Shown in pieces: positions 9,714 through 18,121 of a stretch of 64,000 nt of DNA. The stretch lies in the NCBI RefSeq assembly GCF_014269225.2, contig NZ_CP077097.1, positions 3,607,001 to 3,671,000 on the forward strand, in the 5' to 3' direction. Every line of letters starts with the position of its first letter. Position 1 is the first letter of the stretch. The DNA comes from Pseudomonas anuradhapurensis (GTDB lineage Bacteria; Pseudomonadota; Gammaproteobacteria; Pseudomonadales; Pseudomonadaceae). Both the position numbers and the translations under genes were made by a program. A model generated the notes under the pieces. That model saw only the letters and a list, made by a program, of their open reading frames with translations, did no database searches and was not told the origin of the DNA.

Positions 9714-11018
9714 ATGACCGTTACCCGCAAAGCCTACCGTGCCGCCATCCTGCACAGCATCGCCGACCCGGCCGAGGTGGGCCTGGAAGCTTCCCATGAA
9801 TACTTCGAGGATGGCCTGCTGGTAGTCGATGATGGCCGCATCCGCGCCGTTGGCCATGCCAGTGAACTGCTACCGGGCCTGGATGCCGACATCCCGGTCG
9901 AGCACTACCAGGACGCGTTGATCACCCCAGGCTTCATCGACACCCATATCCACTTCCCGCAGACCGGCATGATCGGCTCCTACGGCGAACAGCTGCTGGA
10001 CTGGCTGAATACCTACACCTTCCCTTGCGAAAAGCAGTTTGCCGACAAGGATCACGCCGACCAGGTCGCGAAGATCTTCCTCAAGGAACTGCTGCGCAAC
10101 GGCACTACCACTGCGCTGGTGTTCGGCAGCGTGCACCCGGAATCGGTCAATGCCCTGTTCGAAGAGGCCGAGCGCCTGGACCTGCGCCTGATCGCCGGCA
10201 AGGTGATGATGGACCGCAACGCGCCGGACTACCTGACCGACACCGCCGAGTCCGGCTACGCCGAAAGCAAGGCGCTGATCGAGCGCTGGCATGGCAAGGG
10301 CCGCCTGCACTATGCCGTCACCCCGCGCTTCGCCCCGACCAGCACCCCGCAACAGCTGACCCTGGCCGGCCAGTTGCTCAAGGAGCACCCGGGCGTGTAC
10401 ATGCACACGCACCTGTCGGAAAACCTCAAGGAAATCGATTGGGTCAAGTCACTGTTCCCCGAGCAGAAGGGCTACCTCGACGTGTACGACCACTTCGAGC
10501 TGCTGGGCGAACGCTCGGTGTTCGCCCACGGCGTGCACCTGTGCGACGAGGAATGCCAGCGGCTGGCGGAAACCGGCTCGGCCGTGGCCTTCTGCCCCAC
10601 CTCCAACCTGTTCCTCGGCAGTGGCTTGTTCAACCTGCCGCAGGCCGAGCGCTTCAAGGTCAACGTGGGCCTGGGCACCGACGTCGGCGCCGGCACCAGC
10701 TTCTCGCTGCTCAACACCCTCAACGAAGCGTACAAGGTGATGCAGCTGCAGGGCGCGCGCCTGCACCCGTACAAGTCGCTGTACCTGGCCACCCTCGGCG
10801 GCGCCCGGGCGCTGCGCCTGGACGACCGCATCGGCAGTCTGCGCCCGGGCAACGATGCCGACTTCGTGGTGCTGGACTACAAGGCCACGCCGCTGCTGGA
10901 CTACCGGATCCAGCAGTCCAACAGCATTGAAGAGACACTGTTCGTGCTCACTACCCTGGGCGACGATCGCACCGTGCGCGAAACCTACGCCGCCGGGCGT
11001 TGCGTGCACCAGCGCTGA
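9714..11018 (+). CDS. guaD: Guanine deaminase
   Basis: The 434-residue amidohydrolase converts guanine to xanthine, feeding the adjacent xanthine dehydrogenase. Metal-binding signatures are present: DTHIHFPQT near residue 83, MHTHLSEN in the middle, FAHGVHL, and GLGTDVGAG with the metal-ligand Asp. Length is close to the roughly 440 residues usual for GuaD. The open frame extends upstream, but the ATG at 9714 (MTVTRKAYRAAIL) matches family N-termini and avoids overlap with xdhC. A strong hairpin follows the stop. Confidence 0.94.
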   Translation: MTVTRKAYRAAILHSIADPAEVGLEASHEYFEDGLLVVDDGRIRAVGHASELLPGLDADIPVEHYQDALITPGFIDTHIHFPQTGMIGSYGEQLLDWLNTYTFPCEKQFADKDHADQVAKIFLKELLRNGTTTALVFGSVHPESVNALFEEAERLDLRLIAGKVMMDRNAPDYLTDTAESGYAESKALIERWHGKGRLHYAVTPRFAPTSTPQQLTLAGQLLKEHPGVYMHTHLSENLKEIDWVKSLFPEQKGYLDVYDHFELLGERSVFAHGVHLCDEECQRLAETGSAVAFCPTSNLFLGSGLFNLPQAERFKVNVGLGTDVGAGTSFSLLNTLNEAYKVMQLQGARLHPYKSLYLATLGGARALRLDDRIGSLRPGNDADFVVLDYKATPLLDYRIQQSNSIEETLFVLTTLGDDRTVRETYAAGRCVHQR

Positions 11019-11027
11019 TAATACAAA

Positions 11028-11050
11028 GGGGCCGCAAGCGGCCCCTTCGT
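11028..11050. terminator. Bidirectional terminator-like hairpin between guaD and the GntR gene
   Basis: GGGGCCGC (11028-11035) pairs perfectly with GCGGCCCC (11038-11045), followed by ttcgttcattt. It lies between convergent guaD and the GntR gene. The T-run is weak, so this is a probable rather than certain intrinsic terminator. Confidence 0.65.
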
Positions 11051-11066
11051 TCATTTCGGCAAACGA

Positions 11067-11822
11067 TCAACCCTTGGCGGCTGCCTTGGGCTTTTTCAGC
11101 AGGTGCGAAAACACCGCATGCAGGTCGTCCGAGGCGCTTTCCTCGTCCAGGTTCAGCTTGCTGTCGATGTGGTCCATGTGGTGCATCATCAGGCTCACGG
11201 CCTGTTCGGCATCACGCGCCTCGATGGCATCGATCAGTTGCATGTGCTCGTCATACGAGCAGTGCGAGCGGTTGCCGCTTTCGTATTGGGCGATGATCAG
11301 CGAGGTCTGCGACACCAGGCTGCGCTGGAAGCTGACCAGTGGCGCGTTACCGGCGGCCTCTGCCAGCTTGAGGTGAAACTCGCCGGACAGGCGGATGCCG
11401 GCGCCCCGGTCACCGCGGGAAAAGCTGTCGCGCTCGTCGCGCACCATCTGCCGCAGTTCGTTGAGCTGCTCTGGCGTGGCGTGCTGCACCGCCAGCTCGG
11501 TGATGGCCCGCTCGACCATGCGCCGCGAGAAGAACACCTGACGGGCTTCTTCCACCGTGGGGCTGGCCACCACCGCGCCACGGTTCGGCCGCAGCAGCAC
11601 CACGCTTTCGTGGGCCAGGCGCGACAAGGCACGGCGGATGATGGTGCGGCTGACGCCGAAGATCTCGCCCAGCGCTTCCTCGCTCAACTTGGTGCCCGGA
11701 GCCAGACGCTGCTCGAGGATCGCCTCGAAGATATGCGCGTAGACGATGTCGTCCTGGGTACCACTGCGCCCGGCCTTGCCGTTGCGCGCAGGTTTCTTCA
11801 GAGGTTGCAGCTGTTCGTTCAT
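11067..11822 (-). CDS. GntR family regulator, FCD subfamily; candidate regulator of the purine/ureide genes
   Basis: The ATG at 11822 (MNEQLQPLKKPARN) gives 251 residues. The winged-helix domain (about 20-85) contains LSEEALGEIFGVSRTIIRRALSRL in segments typical of GntR, then a helical FCD domain with FHLKLAEAAGN and the metal-site histidines of HHMDHID. The frame is open to 11927, but that extension would cover operator-like sites, so the shorter start is preferred. It is divergent from the AzgA-type permease. TTGTACACAG (11857) and TTTGTACACAAA (11955) lie between them, the arrangement expected of an autoregulated local repressor. It is the best candidate for recognising the TTGTATACAA palindromes found across the window. 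The effector is unknown. Confidence 0.85.
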   Translation of the reverse strand: MNEQLQPLKKPARNGKAGRSGTQDDIVYAHIFEAILEQRLAPGTKLSEEALGEIFGVSRTIIRRALSRLAHESVVLLRPNRGAVVASPTVEEARQVFFSRRMVERAITELAVQHATPEQLNELRQMVRDERDSFSRGDRGAGIRLSGEFHLKLAEAAGNAPLVSFQRSLVSQTSLIIAQYESGNRSHCSYDEHMQLIDAIEARDAEQAVSLMMHHMDHIDSKLNLDEESASDDLHAVFSHLLKKPKAAAKG

Positions 11823-11856
11823 GGGCTCTCGAGGCACGAAGGAAAGTATGGCGCCA

Positions 11857-11866
11857 TTGTACACAG
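11857..11866. promoter_or_regulatory. TTGTACACAG, imperfect TTGTATACAA-type site before the GntR gene
   Basis: The site lies 35 nt upstream of the GntR start at 11822 and matches TTGTACACAA in 9 of 10 positions. It suggests autoregulation. Confidence 0.5.
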
Positions 11867-11954
11867 GCTGAGCCGATTCTGCAGGTGGCCTTTTACCTAT
11901 ATAGCCGTTGTACGCCACATTGCGCACACAAAAGATAAAACATTATTTGCATTC

Positions 11955-11966
11955 TTTGTACACAAA
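11955..11966. promoter_or_regulatory. TTTGTACACAAA operator candidate between the GntR gene and AzgA permease
   Basis: This near-palindrome of the TTGTATACAA family lies roughly midway between the divergent starts at 11822 and 12107, in an AT-rich stretch that could hold both promoters. GntR-FCD proteins typically bind TNGTNNNACNA-like palindromes, which this fits. Confidence 0.6.
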
Positions 11967-11989
11967 AGCATAATCCACCGAGCAACTTC

Positions 11990-12005
11990 TTGACCTGCAA
12001 GTCAA
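11990..12005. promoter_or_regulatory. TTGACCTGCAAGTCAA, RutR-like box before the AzgA permease
   Basis: The arms TTGAC and GTCAA are perfectly inverted around a 6-bp spacer. It shares YTGACC-N4-AGTCAR with the boxes at 4748 and 20538. The end is about 100 bp upstream of the permease start. Confidence 0.5.
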
Positions 12006-12106
12006 CAAAAAGCGGTCAGACGTCTGCCTTCCCTCGCGGGGCCGCCAAGTGCATTGCGCAGGAACCGGGCCCAAGAACAACAAGAAAGACTTGAGGAGTA
12101 CCTGCT

Positions 12107-13456
12107 GTGGAAAGCCGCAAATCCGAAGCCCCTACGCTGGATCTCGCCCCACCGCTCGAAACGAGCTGGCTGGAGCGGATTTTCAAACTCAAGCAACACG
12201 GCAGTACCGTCAGGACCGAACTGATTGCCGGGGTGACCACCTTCATCACCATGGCCTACATCATCTTCGTCAACCCCAACATCATGGCCGACGCCGGCAT
12301 CGACCACGGCGCCGCCTTCGTCGCCACCTGCATCGCCGCCGCACTGGGCTGCCTGCTGATGGGCCTGTACGCCAACTGGCCGGTGGGCCTGGCGCCTGGC
12401 ATGGGCCTCAACGCCTTCTTCACCTACACCGTGGTCGGCACCATGGGCTACAACTGGGAAACGGCACTCGGGGCGGTGTTCGTCTCGGGCGTGCTGTTCA
12501 TGTTCCTCACCTTGTCGAAAGTGCGCGAATGGTTGCTCAACAGCATCCCGGTCAGCCTGCGCCATGCCATGGGGGCCGGTGTCGGACTGTTTCTCGGGCT
12601 GATCGGCCTGAAGACCGCAGGCATCATCGTCGACAGCCCCGCCACCCTGATCAAGCTGGGTTCGCTGCACGAGCCGGGGCCGCTGCTGGCGGCACTGTGC
12701 TTCCTGCTGATCGCCATCCTCAGCTACAAGCGGGTGTTCGGCGCGATCCTGATCAGCATCATCGGCGTCACCGTGGCGGGCTGGGGCCTGGGCCTGGTCA
12801 AGTTTGGCGGGGTGATGTCGATGCCGCCGAGCCTGGCCCCGACCTGGATGGCCATGGATGTGGCCGGGGTGTTCAACGTCAGCATGATCAGCGTGGTGCT
12901 GGCGTTCCTTTTCGTGCACATGTTCGACACGGCCGGCACCCTGATGGGCGTGGCGCAGCGGGCCAACCTGGTTGCGCCGGACGGGCGCATCGAAAACCTG
13001 TCGCGGGCGTTGAAGGCCGACAGTGCTTCGAGCGTGTTCGGTGCCGTGGTCGGTGTGCCGCCGGTGACCAGTTACGTGGAGAGTGCTGCCGGCGTCGCCG
13101 CAGGTGGCCGCACCGGCCTGACGGCGGTGGTGGTCGGCGTGCTGTTCATTGCCGCGATGTTCTTCGCACCACTGGCCGGGATGATTCCCGCCTACGCGAC
13201 TGCCGGTGCGCTGATCTACGTGGCGATGCTGATGATGGGCAGCATGGCCCACATCCATTGGGACGAAGCTACCGACAGCATTCCGGCGATCGTCACGGTG
13301 ATCATGATGCCGCTGACCTTCTCCGTTGCCGATGGTATCGCCCTGGGCTTCATCAGCTACGTGGCGCTGAAGGCGGGTACCGGCAAGTACAAGGAAATCT
13401 CCGCCAGCCTGTGGGTGCTGTGCGCGATCTTCATTGCCAAGTTCGTGTTCCTCTGA
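12107..13456 (+). CDS. AzgA-type (NCS2 superfamily) purine permease
   Basis: The 449-residue multispanning protein has the AzgA/GhxP features: TELIAGVTTFITMAYIIFVNP at the first helix, PGMGLNAFFTYTVV, the later FVHMFDTAGTL segment and GVPPVTSYVESAAG. It belongs to the family of proton-coupled hypoxanthine, guanine and adenine importers in the inner membrane. The exact purine cannot be told from sequence. The start is GTG at 12107 with gaggag 8 nt upstream. Both classes of candidate operator (11955 and 11990) precede it. A good terminator follows at 13473. Confidence 0.92.
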   Translation: MESRKSEAPTLDLAPPLETSWLERIFKLKQHGSTVRTELIAGVTTFITMAYIIFVNPNIMADAGIDHGAAFVATCIAAALGCLLMGLYANWPVGLAPGMGLNAFFTYTVVGTMGYNWETALGAVFVSGVLFMFLTLSKVREWLLNSIPVSLRHAMGAGVGLFLGLIGLKTAGIIVDSPATLIKLGSLHEPGPLLAALCFLLIAILSYKRVFGAILISIIGVTVAGWGLGLVKFGGVMSMPPSLAPTWMAMDVAGVFNVSMISVVLAFLFVHMFDTAGTLMGVAQRANLVAPDGRIENLSRALKADSASSVFGAVVGVPPVTSYVESAAGVAAGGRTGLTAVVVGVLFIAAMFFAPLAGMIPAYATAGALIYVAMLMMGSMAHIHWDEATDSIPAIVTVIMMPLTFSVADGIALGFISYVALKAGTGKYKEISASLWVLCAIFIAKFVFL

Positions 13457-13472
13457 CCCTGCTGCAGCAACC

Positions 13473-13500
13473 AAGGGCGCCTCGGCGCCCTTTCTTTATT
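13473..13500 (+). terminator. Intrinsic terminator after the AzgA-type permease
   Basis: AAGGGCGCC (13473-13481) and GGCGCCCTT (13484-13492) form a 9-bp perfect stem, followed by tctttattt. Confidence 0.85.
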
Positions 13501-13525
13501 TGGCCGGCATCAATCTGCTGGCTTT

Positions 13526-13642
13526 TGTAGGAGCGGCCTTGTGTCGCGAAAGGGCTGCGCAGCAGCCCCAGGGTTGCAGCGCAGATGCACAAATTGCCGG
13601 GGCTGCTGCGCAGCCCTTTCGCGACACAAGGCCGCTCCTACA
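13526..13642. repeat. REP pair (BIME)
   Basis: Two head-to-head copies start tgtaggagcggccttgtgtc at 13526 and end with its complement at 13642, separated by about 30 bp. They are nearly identical to the pair at 8706-8820 and lie between the convergent permease and hiuH genes. Confidence 0.9.
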
Positions 13643-13696
13643 AGGGCCCGCGCTAGCGATCAGATGGCAACTGGCTGGCCGGCGACAAACAGCAGA

Positions 13697-13728
13697 CGAA
13701 AAAAAGCCCGCCAGTGTGAGAGCGGGCC
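13697..13728 (-). terminator. Intrinsic terminator downstream of hiuH
   Basis: On the minus strand GGCCCGCT and GGCGGGCT arms flank a short loop and are followed by a run of seven T. It lies about 30 bp after the hiuH stop. Confidence 0.8.
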
Positions 13729-13759
13729 AAGGACCTACGAAGATTCTTCTAGCGACCAA

Positions 13760-14113
13760 CTAGCTTCCACGATAGGTCGAATAGCTGTACGGCGAGATCA
13801 GCAGTGGCACGTGGTAGTGCTCTTGCTGCTGGTCAATGCCAAAACGCAGCACGACAACATCCAGGAACGCCTGGGCCGGCAGCTGCACGCCGCGGGCGCG
13901 GTAGTAATCGCCGGCACTGAACTGCAGTTGGTAGACACCGGTGCGGTAGTCGTCACCCTGCAGCAGCGGCGCGTCGACGCGGCCATCGCTGTTGGTCAGG
14001 GCAGTGTTCACCAGCTCCAGCTGCTGGCCTTCGACACGGTACAGCTCGACCTTGATCGAGCTGCCCGGGCAGCCATGCGCGGCATCCAGTACGTGTGTGG
14101 TCAAACGTCCCAT
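13760..14113 (-). CDS. hiuH: 5-hydroxyisourate hydrolase (transthyretin-like protein)
   Basis: The 117-residue protein starts MGRLTTHVLDAAHGCPG, the conserved N-terminal HIUase segment with the catalytic His. It ends in YSTYRGS, the diagnostic C-terminal YRGS tetrapeptide that separates HIU hydrolases from transthyretins. It hydrolyses 5-hydroxyisourate, the product of urate oxidation, to OHCU. The frame is open far upstream, but the ATG at 14113 has agagg 8 nt before it and gives the normal length. It is divergent from puuE. TTGTACACAA at 14221 lies 108 nt upstream. Confidence 0.95.
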   Translation of the reverse strand: MGRLTTHVLDAAHGCPGSSIKVELYRVEGQQLELVNTALTNSDGRVDAPLLQGDDYRTGVYQLQFSAGDYYRARGVQLPAQAFLDVVVLRFGIDQQQEHYHVPLLISPYSYSTYRGS

Positions 14114-14220
14114 TGCTTGTCGCCTCTTGTTCAATCTGTGGGCAAAAAATACACGGCCAGCATCACGGCAAAGGCCATCGATGTGCGGGAAGGACACCAT
14201 TAAGACATTTGGCCGAAAGA

Positions 14221-14230
14221 TTGTACACAA
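14221..14230. promoter_or_regulatory. TTGTACACAA operator candidate for hiuH
   Basis: This TTGTATACAA variant differs at one central base and lies 108 nt upstream of the hiuH start. Confidence 0.6.
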
Positions 14231-14436
14231 TTTTTTGAACCAATCCGCTTCACCGGCCGTTTCCCGCCCAGCCGCTCCCTTCTGTTGGCAAATACACGGG
14301 CAACTCAGGCTCCGAGCCGACGACAACGTCACAAGCTGACCAATCAGGCAGGTTTCTTGCAATGAAATTCCGGGCCGCTGCCAAGCGACAAAAGGGAAGA
14401 AATGCGGAAAAACAGACTTACAAATGATTTCAGAAG

Positions 14437-14446
14437 TTGTATACAA
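14437..14446. promoter_or_regulatory. TTGTATACAA perfect palindrome before puuE
   Basis: This perfect 10-bp palindrome ends 75 nt before the puuE start, a position suited to repression of its promoter. Confidence 0.7.
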
Positions 14447-14521
14447 TCATTCCATCCGGTGGTGCGACATCCCGACGCGGCCCGCCCACCCCCGCACAAA
14501 CGCACAAGAAGGAAGACTGCA

Positions 14522-15448
14522 GTGAGCGCTGACTATCCTCGCGACCTGATCGGTTACGGCAACAACCCTCCTCACCCGCAATGGCCGGGCAACGCTCGCA
14601 TCGCGCTGTCTTTCGTCCTCAACTACGAGGAAGGCGGCGAACGCAACATTCTGCACGGGGACAAGGAATCCGAAGCGTTCCTCTCCGAAATGGTCGCTGC
14701 CCAGCCGCTGCAGGGCGTGCGCAACATGAGCATGGAATCGCTCTACGAGTACGGCAGCCGCGCCGGCGTGTGGCGCCTGCTGAAGCTATTCAAGGACAGC
14801 GGCGTACCGCTGACCATCTTCGCCGTGGCCATGGCCGCCCAGCGCCACCCCGACGTGATCCGCGCCATGGTCGAAGCCGGCCATGAGATCTGCAGCCACG
14901 GCTACCGCTGGATCGACTACCAATACATGGACGAGGCCCAGGAGCGCGAGCACATGCTCGAAGCCATCCGCATCCTTACCGAAATCACCGGCGAACGCCC
15001 GCTGGGCTGGTACACCGGCCGCACCGGCCCGAACACCCGCCGCCTGGTGATGGAGGAAGGTGGCTTCCTCTACGACAGCGACACCTATGACGACGACCTG
15101 CCCTACTGGGAGCCGAACAACCCCACCGGCAAGCCGCACCTGGTGATCCCCTACACCCTCGACACCAACGACATGCGCTTCACCCAGGTACAAGGCTTCA
15201 ACTGCGGCGAGCAGTTCTTCCAGTACCTCAAGGATGCCTTCGATGTGCTGTACGCCGAAGGTGCCGAAGCACCGAAAATGCTGTCGATCGGCCTGCATTG
15301 CCGCCTGGTCGGGCGCCCGGCGCGCCTGGCCGCGCTGAAGCGCTTCGTCGACTACGCCAAAAGCCATGACCAGGTCTGGTTCGCCCGTCGCGTGGACATC
15401 GCCCGCCATTGGCACACCACCCACCCGTACCAGAAAGAGAACGCCTGA
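14522..15448 (+). CDS. puuE: Allantoinase PuuE (polysaccharide-deacetylase-like, cofactor-independent type)
   Basis: The 308-residue protein belongs to the carbohydrate esterase 4/polysaccharide deacetylase fold and matches PuuE, the allantoinase of Pseudomonas that is unrelated to the metallo-amidohydrolase AllB. Recognisable stretches are RIALSFVLNYEEGGE, the NodB-like segment GHEICSHGYRWIDYQ and GWYTGRTGPNTRRL. The start is GTG at 14522 with aagaagga upstream, giving the family length of 308. The upstream extension would run into the operator region. Its stop overlaps the uraD start (TGATG), so the genes are coupled. It converts allantoin to allantoate. Confidence 0.94.
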   Translation: MSADYPRDLIGYGNNPPHPQWPGNARIALSFVLNYEEGGERNILHGDKESEAFLSEMVAAQPLQGVRNMSMESLYEYGSRAGVWRLLKLFKDSGVPLTIFAVAMAAQRHPDVIRAMVEAGHEICSHGYRWIDYQYMDEAQEREHMLEAIRILTEITGERPLGWYTGRTGPNTRRLVMEEGGFLYDSDTYDDDLPYWEPNNPTGKPHLVIPYTLDTNDMRFTQVQGFNCGEQFFQYLKDAFDVLYAEGAEAPKMLSIGLHCRLVGRPARLAALKRFVDYAKSHDQVWFARRVDIARHWHTTHPYQKENA

Positions 15449-15963
15449 TGACCGCCTTCAAGACCCTCAAGCCATCCGCCCTGGACCGTGAAGCCTTCGT
15501 CAAGGCCTTCGCCGACATCTACGAGCACTCGCCCTGGGTTGCGGAAAAAGCCTACGACCTGGGCCAGCTGGCAGAACTGGACGAGATCGAGGCGCTGCAC
15601 CAGCGCATGAGCGACATCCTGCTCAGCGCCAGCCACGCCGAGCAGCTGGCGCTGATCAACGCGCACCCGGACCTGGCCGGCAAAGCAGCCATCCAAGGCG
15701 AACTGACCGAGTCGAGCACCAATGAGCAGGCCGGCGCCGGTATCCACCAGTGCACCGCGGAAGAATTCGCCCGTTTCACCGAGCTGAACGACGCCTACAA
15801 GGCCAAATTCCAGTTCCCGTTCATCATGGCGGTAAAAGGCAGCAACCGGCACCAGATCCTCGCCGCTTTCGAAAAGCGCATCCACAACGACGCCGATGCC
15901 GAATTCAAGGAAGCCCTGGCGCAGATCAACCTGATCGCGCTGTTCCGCCTGCTGCAGCTGTAA
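15448..15963 (+). CDS. uraD: OHCU decarboxylase
   Basis: The 171-residue protein matches 2-oxo-4-hydroxy-4-carboxy-5-ureidoimidazoline decarboxylase. The conserved INAHPDLAGKAA with the catalytic His, ELTESSTNEQ, and the later LNDAYKAKFQFPFIMAVKG are all present. It yields S-allantoin from the HiuH product. The ATG at 15448 overlaps the puuE stop. allA begins 57 bp downstream; in P. aeruginosa I recall allantoicase (alc) in this slot, and here the slot is empty. Confidence 0.94.
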   Translation: MTAFKTLKPSALDREAFVKAFADIYEHSPWVAEKAYDLGQLAELDEIEALHQRMSDILLSASHAEQLALINAHPDLAGKAAIQGELTESSTNEQAGAGIHQCTAEEFARFTELNDAYKAKFQFPFIMAVKGSNRHQILAAFEKRIHNDADAEFKEALAQINLIALFRLLQL

Positions 15964-16020
15964 CCGGCGCGGCAACCCTTGAACCTGAACCAGAACAACG
16001 AACATAGAAGAGATATCCGC

Positions 16021-16524
16021 ATGCGCACCCTGATGATCGAGCCCCTGAGCAAAGAAGCCTTCGCCCCCTTCGGAGACGTGATCGAAACCGATGGCAGCGA
16101 CCACTTCATGATCAACAACGGCTCGACCATGCGCTTCCACAAGCTCGCCACGGTGGAAACCGCCGAGCCTGAAGACAAGGCGATCATCAGCATCTTCCGC
16201 GCCGACGCGCTGGACATGCCGCTGACCGTGCGCATGCTGGAACGCCATCCGCTGGGCAGCCAGGCTTTCATCCCGCTGCTCGGCAACCCCTTTCTGATCG
16301 TGGTCGCGCCGGTTGGCGATGCACCTGTATCAGGCTTGGTCCGAGCCTTCCGCAGTAATGGCAGGCAGGGCGTTAATTACCATCGCGGCGTCTGGCACCA
16401 CCCGGTGCTGACGATCGAAAAGCGGGATGACTTCCTGGTGGTTGATCGCAGCGGTTCTGGCAACAACTGCGACGAGCATTACTTCACCGAGGAACAGATG
16501 CTGATCCTCAATCCCCACCAATAA
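16021..16524 (+). CDS. allA: Ureidoglycolate lyase
   Basis: The 167-residue protein fits AllA, a cupin-like enzyme splitting ureidoglycolate into glyoxylate and urea. It starts MRTLMIEPLSKEAFAPFGDV and contains NYHRGVWHHPVL, the conserved histidine cluster of the family. The ATG at 16021 follows gaagaga. This is where the purine route meets the glyoxylate genes at 24-31 kb and the urea transporter at 31 kb. It lies between uraD and puuD in one orientation and is probably in the same operon. Confidence 0.93.
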   Translation: MRTLMIEPLSKEAFAPFGDVIETDGSDHFMINNGSTMRFHKLATVETAEPEDKAIISIFRADALDMPLTVRMLERHPLGSQAFIPLLGNPFLIVVAPVGDAPVSGLVRAFRSNGRQGVNYHRGVWHHPVLTIEKRDDFLVVDRSGSGNNCDEHYFTEEQMLILNPHQ

Positions 16525-16583
16525 GAAAAGGTCGGTCATGCAACGGCCCAGCCTGAGCGGGTGACCGGCAAGAGGTACATACT

Positions 16584-17912
16584 GTGGAAGCACACCTTCA
16601 CGAATGGCTGAACCTGAGCATTCGCTGGGTTCACATGATCACCGGCGTAGCCTGGATCGGTGCATCGTTCTACTTCGTCTGGCTGGAGAACCACCTGAAC
16701 CGAAGCAACCCGCGCGATGGGTTGTCGGGTGATCTCTGGGCAATTCACGGCGGTGGTATTTACCACCTGGAGAAATACAAGCTCGCACCACCGAAAATGC
16801 CCGAGAACCTGCACTGGTTCAAATGGGAAGCCTACTTCACCTGGATGTCCGGTATCGCCCTGCTGTGCGTGGTGTTCTACTGGAACCCGACGCTGTACCT
16901 GCTGGCCCCTGGCAGCACCCTGAGCGGTGCCGAAGGCGTGGCCATCGGTATCGGCTCGCTGATCGCCGGCTGGTTCATCTACGACTTCCTGTGCGACTCG
17001 CCCCTGGGCAAGAAGCCAGCGCTGCTCGGTGCCGTGCTGTTCGTGCTGATCATCGCCGCCTGCTGGGGCTTCAGCCTGGTGTTCAGCGGCCGTGGTGCGT
17101 ACCTGCACACTGGCGCGATCATCGGCACCATCATGGTCGGCAACGTGTTCCGCATCATCATGCCGGCCCAGCGCCAGCTGGTGGCGGCAATCGAGAACAA
17201 CCAGACGCCCGACCCGGTACTGCCTGCCAAGGGCCTGCTGCGCTCGCGCCACAACAACTACTTCACCCTGCCGGTGCTGTTCATCATGATCAGCAACCAC
17301 TTCCCGAGCACCTACGGTAGCCAGTACAACTGGCTGATCCTGGCCGGTATTGCAGTAGCCGCGGTACTCATCCGCCACTACTTCAACACCCGCCATGACA
17401 GCAACAAGTACGCCTGGACCCTGCCGGTCGGTGCCCTGGCGATGATCTGCCTGGCCTACGTGACCGGCCCCAAGCCGATGCCCTCCAGCCCTGAGCAGGC
17501 CGCAGCGAAGGTCGAGTACCAGCCGCTGCCGGCGACCGCTGTTGGTGGCAAGACCGCTGCCGAGCAACGCGCCGAGGACGCCGCCAAGGCTGCCGCAGCA
17601 CCTGCCGCGCCCGCCGAAGCCCCAGCCCAGGCCACGGCCCAGGCGGGCGGCGAGAGCTTCGACAAGATCCACAATGTCATCCAGGAACGCTGCACCGTGT
17701 GCCACTCGTCCAAGCCGACCAGCCCACTGTTCAGCAGCGCGCCTGCTGGCGTGATGTTCGACACCCCGCAGCAGATCCAGGCCCAGGCCGCGCGCATCCA
17801 GGCGCAAGCGGTCGCCAGCCAGATCATGCCGCTGGGCAACATCACCCAGATGACCACCGAAGAGCGCAAGCTCGTCGGTGACTGGATCGCCAAAGGCGCG
17901 CCGGTCAACTGA
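16584..17912 (+). CDS. puuD: Membrane-bound cytochrome c urate oxidase PuuD
   Basis: The 442-residue protein has an N-terminal multispanning domain of about 280 residues. It starts MEAHLHEWLNLSIRWVHMI and contains WIGASFYFVWLENHL and WFKWEAYFTW. A Pro/Ala-rich linker (about 315-355) precedes a C-terminal cytochrome c domain with the haem motif CTVCH at 370-374. This is the PuuD type of urate oxidase, which passes electrons to the respiratory chain instead of making peroxide. Its haem would be attached by the ccm system at 55-62 kb. The start is GTG at 16584 after agaggt. Confidence 0.93.
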   Translation: MEAHLHEWLNLSIRWVHMITGVAWIGASFYFVWLENHLNRSNPRDGLSGDLWAIHGGGIYHLEKYKLAPPKMPENLHWFKWEAYFTWMSGIALLCVVFYWNPTLYLLAPGSTLSGAEGVAIGIGSLIAGWFIYDFLCDSPLGKKPALLGAVLFVLIIAACWGFSLVFSGRGAYLHTGAIIGTIMVGNVFRIIMPAQRQLVAAIENNQTPDPVLPAKGLLRSRHNNYFTLPVLFIMISNHFPSTYGSQYNWLILAGIAVAAVLIRHYFNTRHDSNKYAWTLPVGALAMICLAYVTGPKPMPSSPEQAAAKVEYQPLPATAVGGKTAAEQRAEDAAKAAAAPAAPAEAPAQATAQAGGESFDKIHNVIQERCTVCHSSKPTSPLFSSAPAGVMFDTPQQIQAQAARIQAQAVASQIMPLGNITQMTTEERKLVGDWIAKGAPVN

Positions 17913-17940
17913 AACACAATCGTCGGGATCACACCGCTCC

Positions 17941-17989
17941 CTGTGGGAGCGGGTTTACCCGCGAAGAGGCCGGCAATACCGGCCTCGAA
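17941..17989. repeat. Single REP element
   Basis: ctgtgggagcgggtttaccc followed by gcgaagaggccggcaataccggcc; the second part forms its own short hairpin. It belongs to the second REP class of this window (also at 21614, 23340 and 26788). Confidence 0.85.
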
Positions 17990-18121
17990 CTTGAAGATTC
18001 ACGCAACAAGCAAGCATCGAGCGTCAGCCCCAGGCGGGAACCCCAGGCTCTCCTCAGCGAGAGCCTGCCGCTTGGCGCCGGCGCTTGGATCCGAGAATAA
18101 AAACAAAACTCGAGGTGCTGC

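Larger units (their letters stand above)
14114..14521. promoter_or_regulatory. hiuH/puuE divergent control region
   Basis: These 408 bp separate divergent hiuH and puuE and contain no supported gene. They are AT-richer than the neighbouring coding sequence. Two operator-like palindromes are visible, TTGTACACAA at 14221-14230 and TTGTATACAA at 14437-14446, one nearer each gene. A weak CTGACCAATCAG sequence lies at 14336-14347. Confidence 0.7.

Noticed and set aside
14336..14351. CTGACCAATCAGGCAG before puuE as a RutR-like box
   Set aside because: The right arm has too many mismatches and the palindrome is offset.
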